From GCA-2708415 sp964351905 (GTDB lineage Bacteria; Pseudomonadota; Alphaproteobacteria; Micavibrionales; Micavibrionaceae), in assembly GCA_964351905.1 (NCBI GenBank), contig CAYGPG010000004.1, forward strand, positions 44,527 through 108,526: DNA of 64,000 nt. Reading direction: 5' to 3'. Both the position numbers and the translations under genes were made by a program. Shown piece after piece: positions 17,063 to 26,144 of the stretch. The notes under the pieces are model-generated. The model did no database searches, was not told the origin of the DNA, and saw only the letters and a list, made by a program, of their open reading frames with translations. Position 1 is the first letter of the stretch. The number at the start of each line of letters is the position of its first letter.

Positions 17063-18157
17063 TTATGCAGCCCGGCATGCATGAATGGCAAGAGGATTTC
17101 TTGCAATACCGTTTAGGACAACATTATCAAAAGCAGGATGCTTATGCTCATTTGGATACGCAAATCCAGCATTTTGATTAGCAGTAATAGCAATTGCTTT
17201 TGAAGGTTTGTATGACAGATTAAAATGTAGCTTTAAACCTTGAGCAATCCATTTCATACCATCACTTAATTGTACTGCTTTTCTTTTTTGAAAATGCGCA
17301 ATGTGATGTGTTAAGCCTGTGTCTATATCGTGCTGCCTCTGATATTTAATGTCATCGGTTTTTGCAATACCAAAAACTTCTCGAAAAAACCCTCTAACCA
17401 TTTTCTCTCTTCCTTCATAAGCATTCTCACAGCTTTCAGGGTCTGGGTTATGATCGTAGTTTGCGAAAAAGAAAGCGCCTTTTTGCATTTGCCCTCTTAT
17501 AGATCGTAATTGCTTTTCAAATATTTTTTCTGCTTTTTCGCCTTCTCTAAGACCATTAATATTTGCTGGCGTTAAACCAAAGCACATACCTACTTCAACA
17601 GTTCCTTCTGCTATAGTATATTTCTCAGAAGCTTCAGGTTTAAAAATATTAGCGTTGACATCTTCAACATCCGCATCGGGTAGCATATCTCTAACTTGTT
17701 CAACAGATTGCCTTAAGGCTTCTACAGATTTATCAATTAAGACAACTTTCTCAATTTCAATTCCAGCTCTTTGGAAAGCCTCTACTAGAATTCCTTCTTT
17801 ATCTTTGAAAGCGGACCCCGGTCCACGCGATACAATCGTAACCTTAAGAGGCTTATCTTCACCTAAAAGCTCATCTTTGACATATGCTGCACAAATGTCT
17901 GCATGACTTCTTAATAATTCTGGTTCTTTTTGAGTGACGTAGTAGTGACCTAGCCCTCTGAATTCATCAAAATCATCGAAAGCACCTTCTCTAGAAAACT
18001 CTTCTGCTCCAAAACCACCTATTACATCGCCTTTAACGTGAGCAGCAATTTTCAAACTTATTTTTTGAGATAATCGAGGAATGCTAGATGGCTGAGATAA
18101 CCTTTCAGTTACCACACCACTACTTTTACTTTCTCTGCTTACACCAGTTTGTAACAT
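17063..18157 (-). CDS. EgtD-like SAM-dependent methyltransferase
   Basis: 364 residues. The pattern follows the histidine-specific methyltransferase (EgtD) domain: GHYYVTQKEPELLRSHADI (72-90, compare YYPTRTExxIL), a SAM-binding stretch IVSRGPGSAFKDKEGILVEAF (in place of ELGSGSSxKT), VVLIDKSVEALRQS (compare YVPVDIS), and a C-terminal part with FFANYDHNPDPESCENAY and TGLTHHIAHFQKR (compare the family's MHLVSR strand). The usual ELGSGS motif is altered to SRGPGS. About 55 Ser/Arg-rich N-terminal residues are extra. No EgtB is adjacent, so the substrate is unknown. It follows the XRE regulator by 8 bases. Confidence 0.6.
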   Translation of the reverse strand: MLQTGVSRESKSSGVVTERLSQPSSIPRLSQKISLKIAAHVKGDVIGGFGAEEFSREGAFDDFDEFRGLGHYYVTQKEPELLRSHADICAAYVKDELLGEDKPLKVTIVSRGPGSAFKDKEGILVEAFQRAGIEIEKVVLIDKSVEALRQSVEQVRDMLPDADVEDVNANIFKPEASEKYTIAEGTVEVGMCFGLTPANINGLREGEKAEKIFEKQLRSIRGQMQKGAFFFANYDHNPDPESCENAYEGREKMVRGFFREVFGIAKTDDIKYQRQHDIDTGLTHHIAHFQKRKAVQLSDGMKWIAQGLKLHFNLSYKPSKAIAITANQNAGFAYPNEHKHPAFDNVVLNGIARNPLAIHACRAA

Positions 18158-18165
18158 GTTTTCTT

Positions 18166-18792
18166 TTAACGAGCTTCAGACCAAGCTAGATCAAACCTTC
18201 TTTTAAAATAATTAGTTATTGCTTTGTGTTTTATTTGAAAAACATTCACATCGTCTTCATCAAAAACAATCAAAGCTGTTTTTTCGCCATATATGTATAA
18301 AGGTACATCACCAAAGTTATTTTTAGGCATTCCTCTGTATTCAGCATAGCCAGATGCAACCTTATTCGCGTCGCCTTCTTCAACTAGGATTCTGAACGAT
18401 AAATCAGGAATAGATTTCATACGTTCCATATGCTCATAGGCATAATCACCAAGCCATTTTAAAAACCAATCCTCACTAACATTATTGACGAGAGCTTCTC
18501 CACCTTCTTTCAAAGTAAAATAAACATCATCAATAAATTCTAAAAAACCGCTACGTCCTTTATATGTTTCTACACCACCTGATTTTCTGGCCACACCATC
18601 ATTACCAGTAAACTCAATCCCTTCGCGTTCATAAAAACGCTGGATCTCGCTCATGCGGGACATAGAAACATCGCTTTGACCGCTTTCAATTTTTGAAAGC
18701 GTGTTCGCTGCTATTCCTAAATGCTCTGCCACATGTCCTTGTGGGACATCTAACATGGCGCGAGCTGCACGCATTTGCGTTGGTGTAATCAT
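18166..18792 (-). CDS. XRE-family regulator with a C-terminal sensor-like domain
   Basis: 208 residues. Residues 4-54 form a Cro/CI-type helix-turn-helix (MRAARAMLDVPQGHVAEHLGIAANTLSKIESG in pieces), followed by EGIEFTGNDGVARKSGG, a linker common in short alphaproteobacterial XRE proteins. Residues about 80-208 are an added alpha/beta domain (SFRILVEEGD, then ALIVFDEDDVNVFQI, then YFKRRFDLAW). By eye this resembles the effector-binding end of TrmB-like regulators, but I cannot name the family securely. It leads the operon with the EgtD-like gene and has a CtrA-like site 88 bases upstream. Confidence 0.75.
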   Translation of the reverse strand: MITPTQMRAARAMLDVPQGHVAEHLGIAANTLSKIESGQSDVSMSRMSEIQRFYEREGIEFTGNDGVARKSGGVETYKGRSGFLEFIDDVYFTLKEGGEALVNNVSEDWFLKWLGDYAYEHMERMKSIPDLSFRILVEEGDANKVASGYAEYRGMPKNNFGDVPLYIYGEKTALIVFDEDDVNVFQIKHKAITNYFKRRFDLAWSEAR

Positions 18793-18879
18793 TTGTTACC
18801 TTTTTCTTTAACAGCCTCAGGCGAGTAAACTCGCTACGGCCTCTTTTCCCCGTACTTATACGCCATATAGACATAAAAG

Positions 18880-18895
18880 TTAACGAAAGATTAAC
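18880..18895. promoter_or_regulatory. CtrA-like site upstream of the XRE operon
   Basis: TTAA-CGAAAGA-TTAAC fits the extended CtrA consensus including the final C. It is 88 bases before the XRE start. Confidence 0.55.
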
Positions 18896-18997
18896 AAATT
18901 ATTTGCACCCTTATACATATTAATTTTTATCCTTGCAAGTGATTTTTTTAATTATTTTACAGAAAAATTATCCTTATGATGGATTTTTCTCACTTTT

Positions 18998-19012
18998 TTA
19001 ACCATTTGTTAA
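18998..19012. promoter_or_regulatory. CtrA-like site upstream of the 107-codon gene
   Basis: TTAA-CCATTTG-TTAA lies 60 bases before the plus-strand start at 19073. The whole 18793-19072 interval is very AT-rich and holds two CtrA-like sites, one near each of the divergent genes. Confidence 0.55.
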
Positions 19013-19072
19013 TAATTTTCCTTTACTTTAAGCCTCATCGAATATATTATGAAAAACAATAAAGGTATACAA

Positions 19073-19396
19073 ATGAATAATGTGCAAAAATTTAATGGAT
19101 CAGTAACTCCGATGTTTTTGCCCCATAATATGGAGCAGCCCATGGTAAACAAGACGCAAAGTAGTATGAAGACACAAGAAGCCGACCTTTCGGTATTTGA
19201 TGTCAAAGAGCTCTATGACCTTGCCTACACGTATGAACATACGGATGAAGGTAAGTTCAAAGCGCTTTTATCTGAAGCCGTTAAGCTGGACGTTGCTTAT
19301 CGTCGTCAGCTATCTGCTGGACGTGTTTATAAGGACACGATTAAAGAAAAGCAGTTTAAAGACGCTGCAATGGATAAGACTTCAAAAGCAGCCTAA
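19073..19396 (+). CDS. Small unknown protein, likely CtrA-controlled
   Basis: 107 residues from the ATG at 19073, which has AAAGG 7 bases upstream; an ATG at 19049 would add 8 residues but has no such signal. The N-terminal third is polar and probably unstructured. The rest is helical and charged (FDVKELYDLAYTYEHTDEGKFKALLSEAVKL in pieces). It has no signal peptide and no recognised family. It ends at a strong terminator, so it is a single-gene unit. Confidence 0.6.
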   Translation: MNNVQKFNGSVTPMFLPHNMEQPMVNKTQSSMKTQEADLSVFDVKELYDLAYTYEHTDEGKFKALLSEAVKLDVAYRRQLSAGRVYKDTIKEKQFKDAAMDKTSKAA

Positions 19397-19421
19397 TACA
19401 ATAAAAATTCCCTTTACTTAT

Positions 19422-19458
19422 ATCCCGCACCGATCCCCACTGGTGCGGGATTTTCTTT
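19422..19458 (+). terminator. Strong rho-independent terminator
   Basis: ATCCCGCACC (19422-19431) and GGTGCGGGAT (19442-19451) form a perfect 10-base-pair stem, followed by TTTCTTT. It ends the 107-codon gene. Confidence 0.9.
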
Positions 19459-19619
19459 ATGATCAACTCTCTAAAAATTGACATAAATTTGAATAGAAAA
19501 TAAGTGTCATTCGGCTCAAATCAAGTTATACTATAAGTATATTGTGTAATTCCTTACACGTCTTTTACGCCGTAAATTCAATCGGCGCACTCTTATTAAC
19601 AAGCCTCGGTAATAATATC

Positions 19620-20132
19620 ATGTCTATGAAATCTTTATCTCTTTTGACTCTCTCCGTCCTTTGCGCCATGACCGTCAGTTCATGGGCCACAGAACAACAA
19701 GGACTTATCAAAGCCAATGTCATTGACATGCCTGCCAAAAGCTCTGCGCCTATCGTCAACGATGGGACCACACACCCTGTGTTGCGCTTAACACAGGATA
19801 AATCAGAAATGATTAAACTCCCTCAAGAAGCCGCAAGTGTGATTGTTGGTAACCCTAATCATGTCAGCGTGTTGCTTGATACACCTGATACTTTGGTTGT
19901 TGTCCCGCGCGCACCAGGCGCCAGTCATTTTAGTGTTGTCGGCGAGGATGGAAGCATTCTCATGCAACGTCACGTTATTGTTGGCGGTGCGACTGATAAT
20001 TATGTGCGTATCCGCCGTAGCTGTGGTGATAATGACAGAAACTGTGAGACGACAAGCGTTTATTTCTGCCCAGATAGCTGCCACGAGGTTCAACAAAACC
20101 TTGAAGGTCCTGCATCATCACGTCGCCGCTAA
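19620..20132 (+). CDS. Stand-alone pilus assembly N-terminal domain protein (CpaC N-domain-like)
   Basis: About 170 residues from MSMKSLSLL; the frame is open 26 codons further upstream (19542). A signal peptide is followed by cleavage near SSWA-TEQQ. The body matches the N-terminal domain of CpaC/RcpA secretins: LRLTQDKSEMIKLPQEAASVIVGNPNHVSVLL, then LVVVPRAPGASHFSVVGEDG (in pieces), without any secretin domain. The tail carries four Cys (RRSCGDNDRNCETTSVYFCPDSCHE in pieces), which may form disulfides. It lies in the Tad region ahead of tadD. Confidence 0.78.
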   Translation: MSMKSLSLLTLSVLCAMTVSSWATEQQGLIKANVIDMPAKSSAPIVNDGTTHPVLRLTQDKSEMIKLPQEAASVIVGNPNHVSVLLDTPDTLVVVPRAPGASHFSVVGEDGSILMQRHVIVGGATDNYVRIRRSCGDNDRNCETTSVYFCPDSCHEVQQNLEGPASSRRR

Positions 20133-20254
20133 CACACTCTCTTTAACTCGATTACATTAAACCTTATTTTTATTTAGGAGAATAAGACCAAGACCTTTAT
20201 AATATCTTGAATAGAATGGTTCGTTCTTTTTTTAACAAACATGACAGAGATATT

Positions 20255-21259
20255 ATGATGCGCACAAAAAACAATTCCTCTTTTTTGACTCTAGGCTTGG
20301 TTCTAGCAACAATTGGTTTAGCTGCCTGTAGCGGCGGCGCACAAAAAGCACCTCCTGTGACATCAACAACCATGAACCCTAACTTAAAAAGCGCTGCTAT
20401 TGATCGCGCAACAGAAAAAGCAATCGCTCAAGCAAACGCGAATGGAAATGCTCAAGAAGCACTCGCCTTACTTGCTCAAGTACACAGTCGCAATCCCGAA
20501 GATGCTATCGTGGCCACACGTTATGCGCGCGCCCTTCGTGAAGATGATCAAATCAGCGCCGCGATCCGTACATTATCCCCCTACGTAAAAGGGGATAATA
20601 AAAACATTGAAGCCGTGACTGAAATGGCAATGGCGCAGATTGCTGTTGGTGATTTTAAAGCCGCCGAAGATTTTGCCTCTATCGCTATCGAAGAGAATTC
20701 TAAAAACGCACGCGCTTACTTGGCGCTTGGTACCGCACAAGATGCACTTGGCCGCCACCAAGATGCAGAAATTTCATTTCGTCAGGGCTTAAAAAATTGG
20801 AAAGGAGATTCCACTCCTATTCTGAATAATCTCGCACTTAATTTAGCTTCACAAGGACATTTAGAAGAATCTCTTTCTCTACTTGAAAAAGCATTGGCGA
20901 TCTCTCCCAATCGTATGGATTTAGAACGTAACCGTCGTATCATTGCAACACTGGTTGAAACATCTGGCCCCCGTGCGCCTACACCAAATGAAAAACCAGA
21001 AGTTGAAACAGAGAATACAGCACCGGCGGAAGAACAAAGTGCTGTTGTCCCACCAAAGAAGCCCGTAAGTAAGCCTCAAGAAATAACGGCAGAGGATATT
21101 AATAAAAATAATGTTGATAAACAAAAGCATGCGAGCCAAACAAAGATAGATGTTCAACAAGATGCTATTGAAGAAGTAAAAGCCGAGGTTGAAACTGTAA
21201 AGAATAAAACAACTATTTCAAATTTAAAGTCCCGCTCTGGCGGTACAATTAACGAGTAG
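20255..21259 (+). CDS. tadD: TadD-like TPR lipoprotein
   Basis: About 334 residues from MMRTKNNSSF; the frame is open upstream to 20207. The lipobox is IGLAAC, so it should be a lipoprotein. Residues 60-240 hold TPR repeats (EALALLAQVHSRNPEDAIVATRYARALRE in pieces, ARAYLALGTAQDALGRHQDAEISF, LEESLSLLEKALAISPN). The C-terminal quarter is Pro/Glu/Lys-rich and disordered. TadD is needed for Tad pilus assembly, probably for secretin placement. It converges with tadC, 9 bases apart, instead of following it as in most loci. Confidence 0.85.
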   Translation: MMRTKNNSSFLTLGLVLATIGLAACSGGAQKAPPVTSTTMNPNLKSAAIDRATEKAIAQANANGNAQEALALLAQVHSRNPEDAIVATRYARALREDDQISAAIRTLSPYVKGDNKNIEAVTEMAMAQIAVGDFKAAEDFASIAIEENSKNARAYLALGTAQDALGRHQDAEISFRQGLKNWKGDSTPILNNLALNLASQGHLEESLSLLEKALAISPNRMDLERNRRIIATLVETSGPRAPTPNEKPEVETENTAPAEEQSAVVPPKKPVSKPQEITAEDINKNNVDKQKHASQTKIDVQQDAIEEVKAEVETVKNKTTISNLKSRSGGTINE

Positions 21260-21268
21260 CCCTTATAT

Positions 21269-22225
21269 CTATCCACCAACACCTGATGCGGATGCTTGAA
21301 GTCCTGCAGGTCCCAGAATAATAATAAACAGCGCAGGCAAGAAAAATAAAATCATTGGCACGGTTAATTTGGGCGGCAGTGATGCCGCCTTTTGTTCGGC
21401 GTTCGCCATTCTGATATCCCGCATTTCTGTCGACATCACACGCATGGCTTGCGACACAGATGTACCATATTGCTCTGCCTGAATAAGCGACGTCGCAAAA
21501 GATTTCCCAAAGCCCCCAACACGTTTTCCAAAATCGGCAAGGGCTGCACGACGATCGTTTAACATCGCCATTTCTGCGCTTAAAATTCCAAGCTCTTCGG
21601 CGAGCACTGGAGAATGTTCAGATACCTCATCCGCAACACGCTCAACCGTTTGTTCTAACCCAATACCGCCTTGCACACAAATCAACATCATATCGAGCGC
21701 ATCAGGAAAGCTAATACCTAACTCTTGCATACGTTTATCTGCTGTATTTTTGACAATTAACTTGGGTAAAAAATATCCTGCAAAAACCGCCCCCATAATA
21801 ATAAGAAATTGTTTATTACTAGAAATTTCAGAGTCGCCAGCGGCCATAACAATCATAGAAAATAACACCAAAATAATAGGTAGCCCAATCTGTGCCCCAA
21901 TATAAATGATAGGTGCCATAGGGTTACGAATACCCGCTTGAAGAAGTTGAATACGGGCCTTCTCCCCCATCTGTCCTGCCATTTTTTGAACTTTAAAGAA
22001 GGCCGCCACAGAATCTTTTGCAGACACATCAATTTTTTGACCGCGGTTATTCATTTCTTCTTTGGCTGAATGAAAAAGCGCTTTTTTCTTTTTTTCTATG
22101 GTATTTCTAAAATGTTCTTTTTGATCGCTTTTGTTTAAAAATGGCAACGCAAAAGCGGCAAAAGAAATAGCAGCGACCAGAGAACTTGCAACAATAATAA
22201 GTAAATCACTTGTGATACCAAACAT
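21269..22225 (-). CDS. tadC: Tad inner-membrane platform protein TadC
   Basis: 318 residues, a T2SSF-domain protein of the Tad/Cpa type. It has a hydrophobic N-terminal segment, two central membrane segments (about 105-160), the family's cytoplasmic helix region (DALDMMLICVQGGIGLEQTV) and a C-terminal segment (TVPMILFFLPALFIIILG). With TadB it forms the platform that couples the CpaF ATPase to pilus growth. It is the last gene of the minus-strand tad operon. Confidence 0.93.
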   Translation of the reverse strand: MFGITSDLLIIVASSLVAAISFAAFALPFLNKSDQKEHFRNTIEKKKKALFHSAKEEMNNRGQKIDVSAKDSVAAFFKVQKMAGQMGEKARIQLLQAGIRNPMAPIIYIGAQIGLPIILVLFSMIVMAAGDSEISSNKQFLIIMGAVFAGYFLPKLIVKNTADKRMQELGISFPDALDMMLICVQGGIGLEQTVERVADEVSEHSPVLAEELGILSAEMAMLNDRRAALADFGKRVGGFGKSFATSLIQAEQYGTSVSQAMRVMSTEMRDIRMANAEQKAASLPPKLTVPMILFFLPALFIIILGPAGLQASASGVGG

Positions 22226-22246
22226 CGTTAATATCCTTTTTTTAAA

Positions 22247-23215
22247 TTAAACTTTAAAATTAATCATTTGGCGCATAACCAAGACACCAACGGCCATCCA
22301 TCCAACAGCGGCGCCTAATAAAAATTTTCCTGTCTGTTCCGTGAACAACAACATAATGTAATCTGGGTTTACGAAATAAAGTCCTGTGGCTACTAAAATA
22401 GGTAGCGCTCCAATAATCATGGCCGACGCTTTTGCTTCCGCAGATAAGGCTTGAACTTTACGCTTTAATCTAAAACGTGCTCGAATAACGCTCGCCAAAT
22501 TTTGCAACACTTCAGATAGGCTTGATCCTGTTTGTGTTTGAATGGCAATCGCGGTTGCAAACATTTGCATTTCAGTCAGCGGCATACGTTTAGAGGCATC
22601 TAAAACCGCTTCGGGTAGCGGCACACCAATTTTTTGTTGTTCATAAACGCGTTCCATTTCCTCACCCATAGGGCCAGTATATTCACGCGCCACCATTTTA
22701 ATAGCTTCACTGACGGGCATACCGGCTTTTAAAAGGCGCATCATAGATTCGAGTGCGTCCGCAAAATCATTCATAAATTTCTTTTGACGGCTTTTTATTT
22801 TCTTATTCAAAACAAATTTAGGGAAACCAAACAAACCAATAATGGTAAACATGATTGTCACAAATAAAGAAAAACCAAATATTTTAGCCAGTCCCATGAA
22901 AACAACACCACTAAGAGCAGAAAAAAGCCAAAATTGTTTAGCAGAGATAGAAAGGCCTGCTTGCTCTAATTTCATGCTCAATGAAATCTTATCTTCTTTA
23001 CCTTCTTTTCCTTCTGTATCTTTAAGTTTTTTGGCGAGGTCTGATCTGCGTTGATCTTGAGGATTTACTTTTGATTTCTTTTCTTCTTGGATACTATTTC
23101 CATGAAGAACACGCAGCATACGTTTCTTTTTCTTTTCTTGTTGGATAAGAATAATAATGCTGACAATAATGCCAAAAATAAGAAAAATACTTAAAGAGAG
23201 GATCAAGGATGACAT
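22247..23215 (-). CDS. tadB: Tad inner-membrane platform protein TadB
   Basis: 322 residues. It has an N-terminal membrane helix, a charged stretch of Lys, Gln and Glu (about 25-75), then a pair of membrane segments and the T2SSF domain with DALESMMRLLKAGMPVSEAI and QTQTGSSLSEVLQNL. Its start is adjacent to the cpaF stop with no gap, and tadC follows after 21 bases. Confidence 0.93.
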   Translation of the reverse strand: MSSLILSLSIFLIFGIIVSIIILIQQEKKKKRMLRVLHGNSIQEEKKSKVNPQDQRRSDLAKKLKDTEGKEGKEDKISLSMKLEQAGLSISAKQFWLFSALSGVVFMGLAKIFGFSLFVTIMFTIIGLFGFPKFVLNKKIKSRQKKFMNDFADALESMMRLLKAGMPVSEAIKMVAREYTGPMGEEMERVYEQQKIGVPLPEAVLDASKRMPLTEMQMFATAIAIQTQTGSSLSEVLQNLASVIRARFRLKRKVQALSAEAKASAMIIGALPILVATGLYFVNPDYIMLLFTEQTGKFLLGAAVGWMAVGVLVMRQMINFKV

Positions 23216-24814
23216 TTATCCGTAAGCCTCTTCCATTGCATCGAGCACAAGGTTTTCAACACCATACTGGCGGGCCTTGTCCCAGAATTTTGGACGCATA
23301 CCAGATGATTTTAACGCCGTAATTAATTTACCGTCAGCATCTTCGCCTTCAAATTCTAACTTAAATAAATCTTGCATAGTGATGACATCACCTTCCATAC
23401 CTGTGATCTCTGACACATGCGTGACTTTACGTGATCCATCACGCAGACGTTGCACTTGAATAATAACTTGAACCGCAGAGGCAATTTGTTCACGCACCGC
23501 AACGGTTGGCAGGTTCAATCCGCCCATCGCAATCATGTTCTCCATACGCGATACGGCTTCACGCGGGTTGTTGGCGTGGACTGTGCCCATGGAACCATCA
23601 TGACCTGTGTTCATCGCTTGAAGTAAATCAAATGCTTCAGGGCCACGCACCTCCCCCACAATAATACGTTCAGGACGCATACGAAGACAGTTCTTTACCA
23701 AATCACGCATCGTCACTTCACCAACTCCTTCAAGGTTCGGCGGACGTGTTTCAAGGCGCACCACGTGCGGTTGTTGCAGTTGCAATTCACAGGCATCTTC
23801 GCAAGTGATAATACGCTCACCTTGTTCGATATAACGCGTTAGACAGTTTAACATCGTTGTCTTACCAGACCCCGTACCACCAGAAATAAGAACATTCACT
23901 CGGCAACGACCAATCGCCATGATCAGTTTTGCGGCACTTGGCGTCATCGCACCAAATTCAAGAAGTTTTTCAAGCGTCAATTTATCTTTGGTAAATTTAC
24001 GAATGGTCATACACGCGCCATCAACGGCGAGCGGCGGAATAATAACGTTCACACGCGAACCGTCAGGCAAACGCGCATCACAAATGGGTGACGATTCATC
24101 AACACGACGACCAATGGCCCCCACAATACGTTGACAGATTGTTACCAAATGTTGGTTATCACGAAATTTAATATTGGCGCGTTCAATCTTACCACCTAAT
24201 TCAATATAGATGGTATCAGGGCCATTAATCATGATATCGGCAATACCATCAATCTCTAACAATTCTTCAAGCGGACCAAAACCAAGCATATCGTCCGCAC
24301 ATTCTTTGGCGATGCGTTTCAGCTCTGCTGGTGTTAAATCTAAATTACGAAAACGAGCAATTTCTTCAACGGCAGAATTCACTTCCTCACGCGCTTCATC
24401 GCCTTTCATACGCGCTAACGCTTTCAGATCAATACCATCACGAAGATCCAACCAAATACGGTTACGCGCACGTTGTAGGCGCAAGCTCGTCATTGAATCT
24501 TCATCATCCGCCGCGTCAAATTGGCTTTCGTCTTGATCAAGGATGCCGTCATCCATGCTCTTTAATTCTTTGGGCTGTTCTTCCTCTTCATTTGTCGCGG
24601 CAATATCAACAAATTCTGGCTTTGCCTTTTCTTCAACAGGTTTAATGTCGTCCGTTAATGGCGGATCAATCTTTTTATTTTTTTGAGCAACAGGCTCAGC
24701 GTTAGGTTCAGGCTTTTTTTCTACCTTAACCTCTTTTTCTTCAACCTTTAACTTTGCTGGTTTGTCTTTTGCCGCAGGTTTAGGGGTTCCTGATCCTGTT
24801 TTTTTACCAAACAT
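23216..24814 (-). CDS. cpaF: Tad pilus secretion ATPase CpaF/TadA
   Basis: 532 residues. The first ~110 are Lys/Glu/Pro-rich and disordered. The ATPase follows: Walker A ISGGTGSGKTTMLNCL, Asp box CEDACELQLQQPHVVRLETR (in pieces), Walker B RPERIIVGEVRGPEAFDLLQAMNTGH (in pieces) with the GSMGTVHANNPREAV His box. This is the hexameric motor for pilin assembly and, in this system, retraction. It lies 3 bases after cpaE. Confidence 0.96.
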   Translation of the reverse strand: MFGKKTGSGTPKPAAKDKPAKLKVEEKEVKVEKKPEPNAEPVAQKNKKIDPPLTDDIKPVEEKAKPEFVDIAATNEEEEQPKELKSMDDGILDQDESQFDAADDEDSMTSLRLQRARNRIWLDLRDGIDLKALARMKGDEAREEVNSAVEEIARFRNLDLTPAELKRIAKECADDMLGFGPLEELLEIDGIADIMINGPDTIYIELGGKIERANIKFRDNQHLVTICQRIVGAIGRRVDESSPICDARLPDGSRVNVIIPPLAVDGACMTIRKFTKDKLTLEKLLEFGAMTPSAAKLIMAIGRCRVNVLISGGTGSGKTTMLNCLTRYIEQGERIITCEDACELQLQQPHVVRLETRPPNLEGVGEVTMRDLVKNCLRMRPERIIVGEVRGPEAFDLLQAMNTGHDGSMGTVHANNPREAVSRMENMIAMGGLNLPTVAVREQIASAVQVIIQVQRLRDGSRKVTHVSEITGMEGDVITMQDLFKLEFEGEDADGKLITALKSSGMRPKFWDKARQYGVENLVLDAMEEAYG

Positions 24815-24817
24815 ATT

Positions 24818-26068
24818 CTACCCCTTTCCTAACAATGATCCTAGACCAATTTTGTTCAAAAGACCTGTGATCATATCGTTGTTATTCGCTGCACTTGTTT
24901 GTCCGTCATCAGGTAGGTTTAATTGCTTACGCATTAATGGCAAAAGTTTATCCATCATTTCTTTACCTGATTTGCTCGCATTAATTTTCTTACCTTCATT
25001 CTCACTGCCAATAAATAAGGGCGGATCATAATCAATGGAAACGCTTGGCTCATACCCTAAGGCCGCTGCGATATCTTTCTTTGGCACTTCTTTAGACGGC
25101 ATGACGCCAACCATGTTAGTGACCAAATCAATGTGTGAGATATCACCACCATGAATAAGCTTTAATTCTTGCGTTAAAGTTCTGGCCGCGCGTAAAGAGG
25201 GTAACGTCGCCGTACTAACGATCACAACCTGATGCGCCTTATTAAGCACTGCACGTTTTAAAGACGGAATAGCCGCCGATAAATCAACAAGCACCACAGG
25301 ATAGCTTTGCATCATTAAATCAATTAAATGCTCATACTGATCTGCCGTCACTGATTTTTCTAACATAGAATCTGAACCAGAAGCCAAAACAGTTAATCTC
25401 TCATTTGCTCTATGAAACATTCTGTTCAATGTATCTTCATCATTATTTTCTGCGGCGCGTACCGCTTCATCCAAAGTTGTAGCAGCCTCAAATCCCATTC
25501 CAACGCTTAAGGTCGACCATCCGCCTGCCGCATCCATAAGGAATGTTTTCTGATCTAAATTTTCAGACAATCCCCATGCTAAGGCTTGGGTTAAAGAAGA
25601 TGTTCCTACACCGCCTTTTGCACCGACAACACCAATTAAACGGCTGCCGCTTGTGCCTAATTTTTCAATCAACGCACTCGCGATAACTTCGGTCAGCGTT
25701 TCTAACGGTACAGGCTTTACCAAATAATCGCTAACGCCCATCGATGTCAAACTTCGATAGAGCGTGACGTCATTCACAGGGCCAATAACAATGGCGTTGG
25801 TTTCTTCGCTACAATGTGATGACAATTCCCCTAGACGAGAGACAAAATCGTCACCAGTTGTTTCCGTTTCAATTAAAACCAAAGAAGGTGAACTTGCTTC
25901 TTGGTAACTTAAGATCGCTGTTTCAACATCACCTTCTTCGACATTGATATTGACACGCGCAAAACGCCAATCATCAGAAATGGCACGGGCCGCTTCTAAT
26001 GTTTGTTTATCTTTAATAAAAATATCAACCCGCGCCGCGGGCAAAAGTGTATTTGTTTCAGTGCTCAA
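24818..26068 (-). CDS. cpaE: Pilus polar localisation ATPase CpaE/TadZ
   Basis: 416 residues. The N-terminal ~130 residues form a receiver-like domain without the full phosphorylation set. The ParA/MinD-like ATPase domain begins at IGVVGAKGGVGTSSLTQALAW (deviant Walker A), with VVLVDLSAAIPSL as the Walker B region. The protein marks the pilus site at the pole in Caulobacter. About 40 polar residues follow the domain. Confidence 0.93.
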   Translation of the reverse strand: MSTETNTLLPAARVDIFIKDKQTLEAARAISDDWRFARVNINVEEGDVETAILSYQEASSPSLVLIETETTGDDFVSRLGELSSHCSEETNAIVIGPVNDVTLYRSLTSMGVSDYLVKPVPLETLTEVIASALIEKLGTSGSRLIGVVGAKGGVGTSSLTQALAWGLSENLDQKTFLMDAAGGWSTLSVGMGFEAATTLDEAVRAAENNDEDTLNRMFHRANERLTVLASGSDSMLEKSVTADQYEHLIDLMMQSYPVVLVDLSAAIPSLKRAVLNKAHQVVIVSTATLPSLRAARTLTQELKLIHGGDISHIDLVTNMVGVMPSKEVPKKDIAAALGYEPSVSIDYDPPLFIGSENEGKKINASKSGKEMMDKLLPLMRKQLNLPDDGQTSAANNNDMITGLLNKIGLGSLLGKG

Positions 26069-26144
26069 TTCTTGATGCCCCTACTTGATTTTTGACTACT
26101 CTATTTTATCCTAAAATTCTTAAGAGGATATTACGATGTTATGG

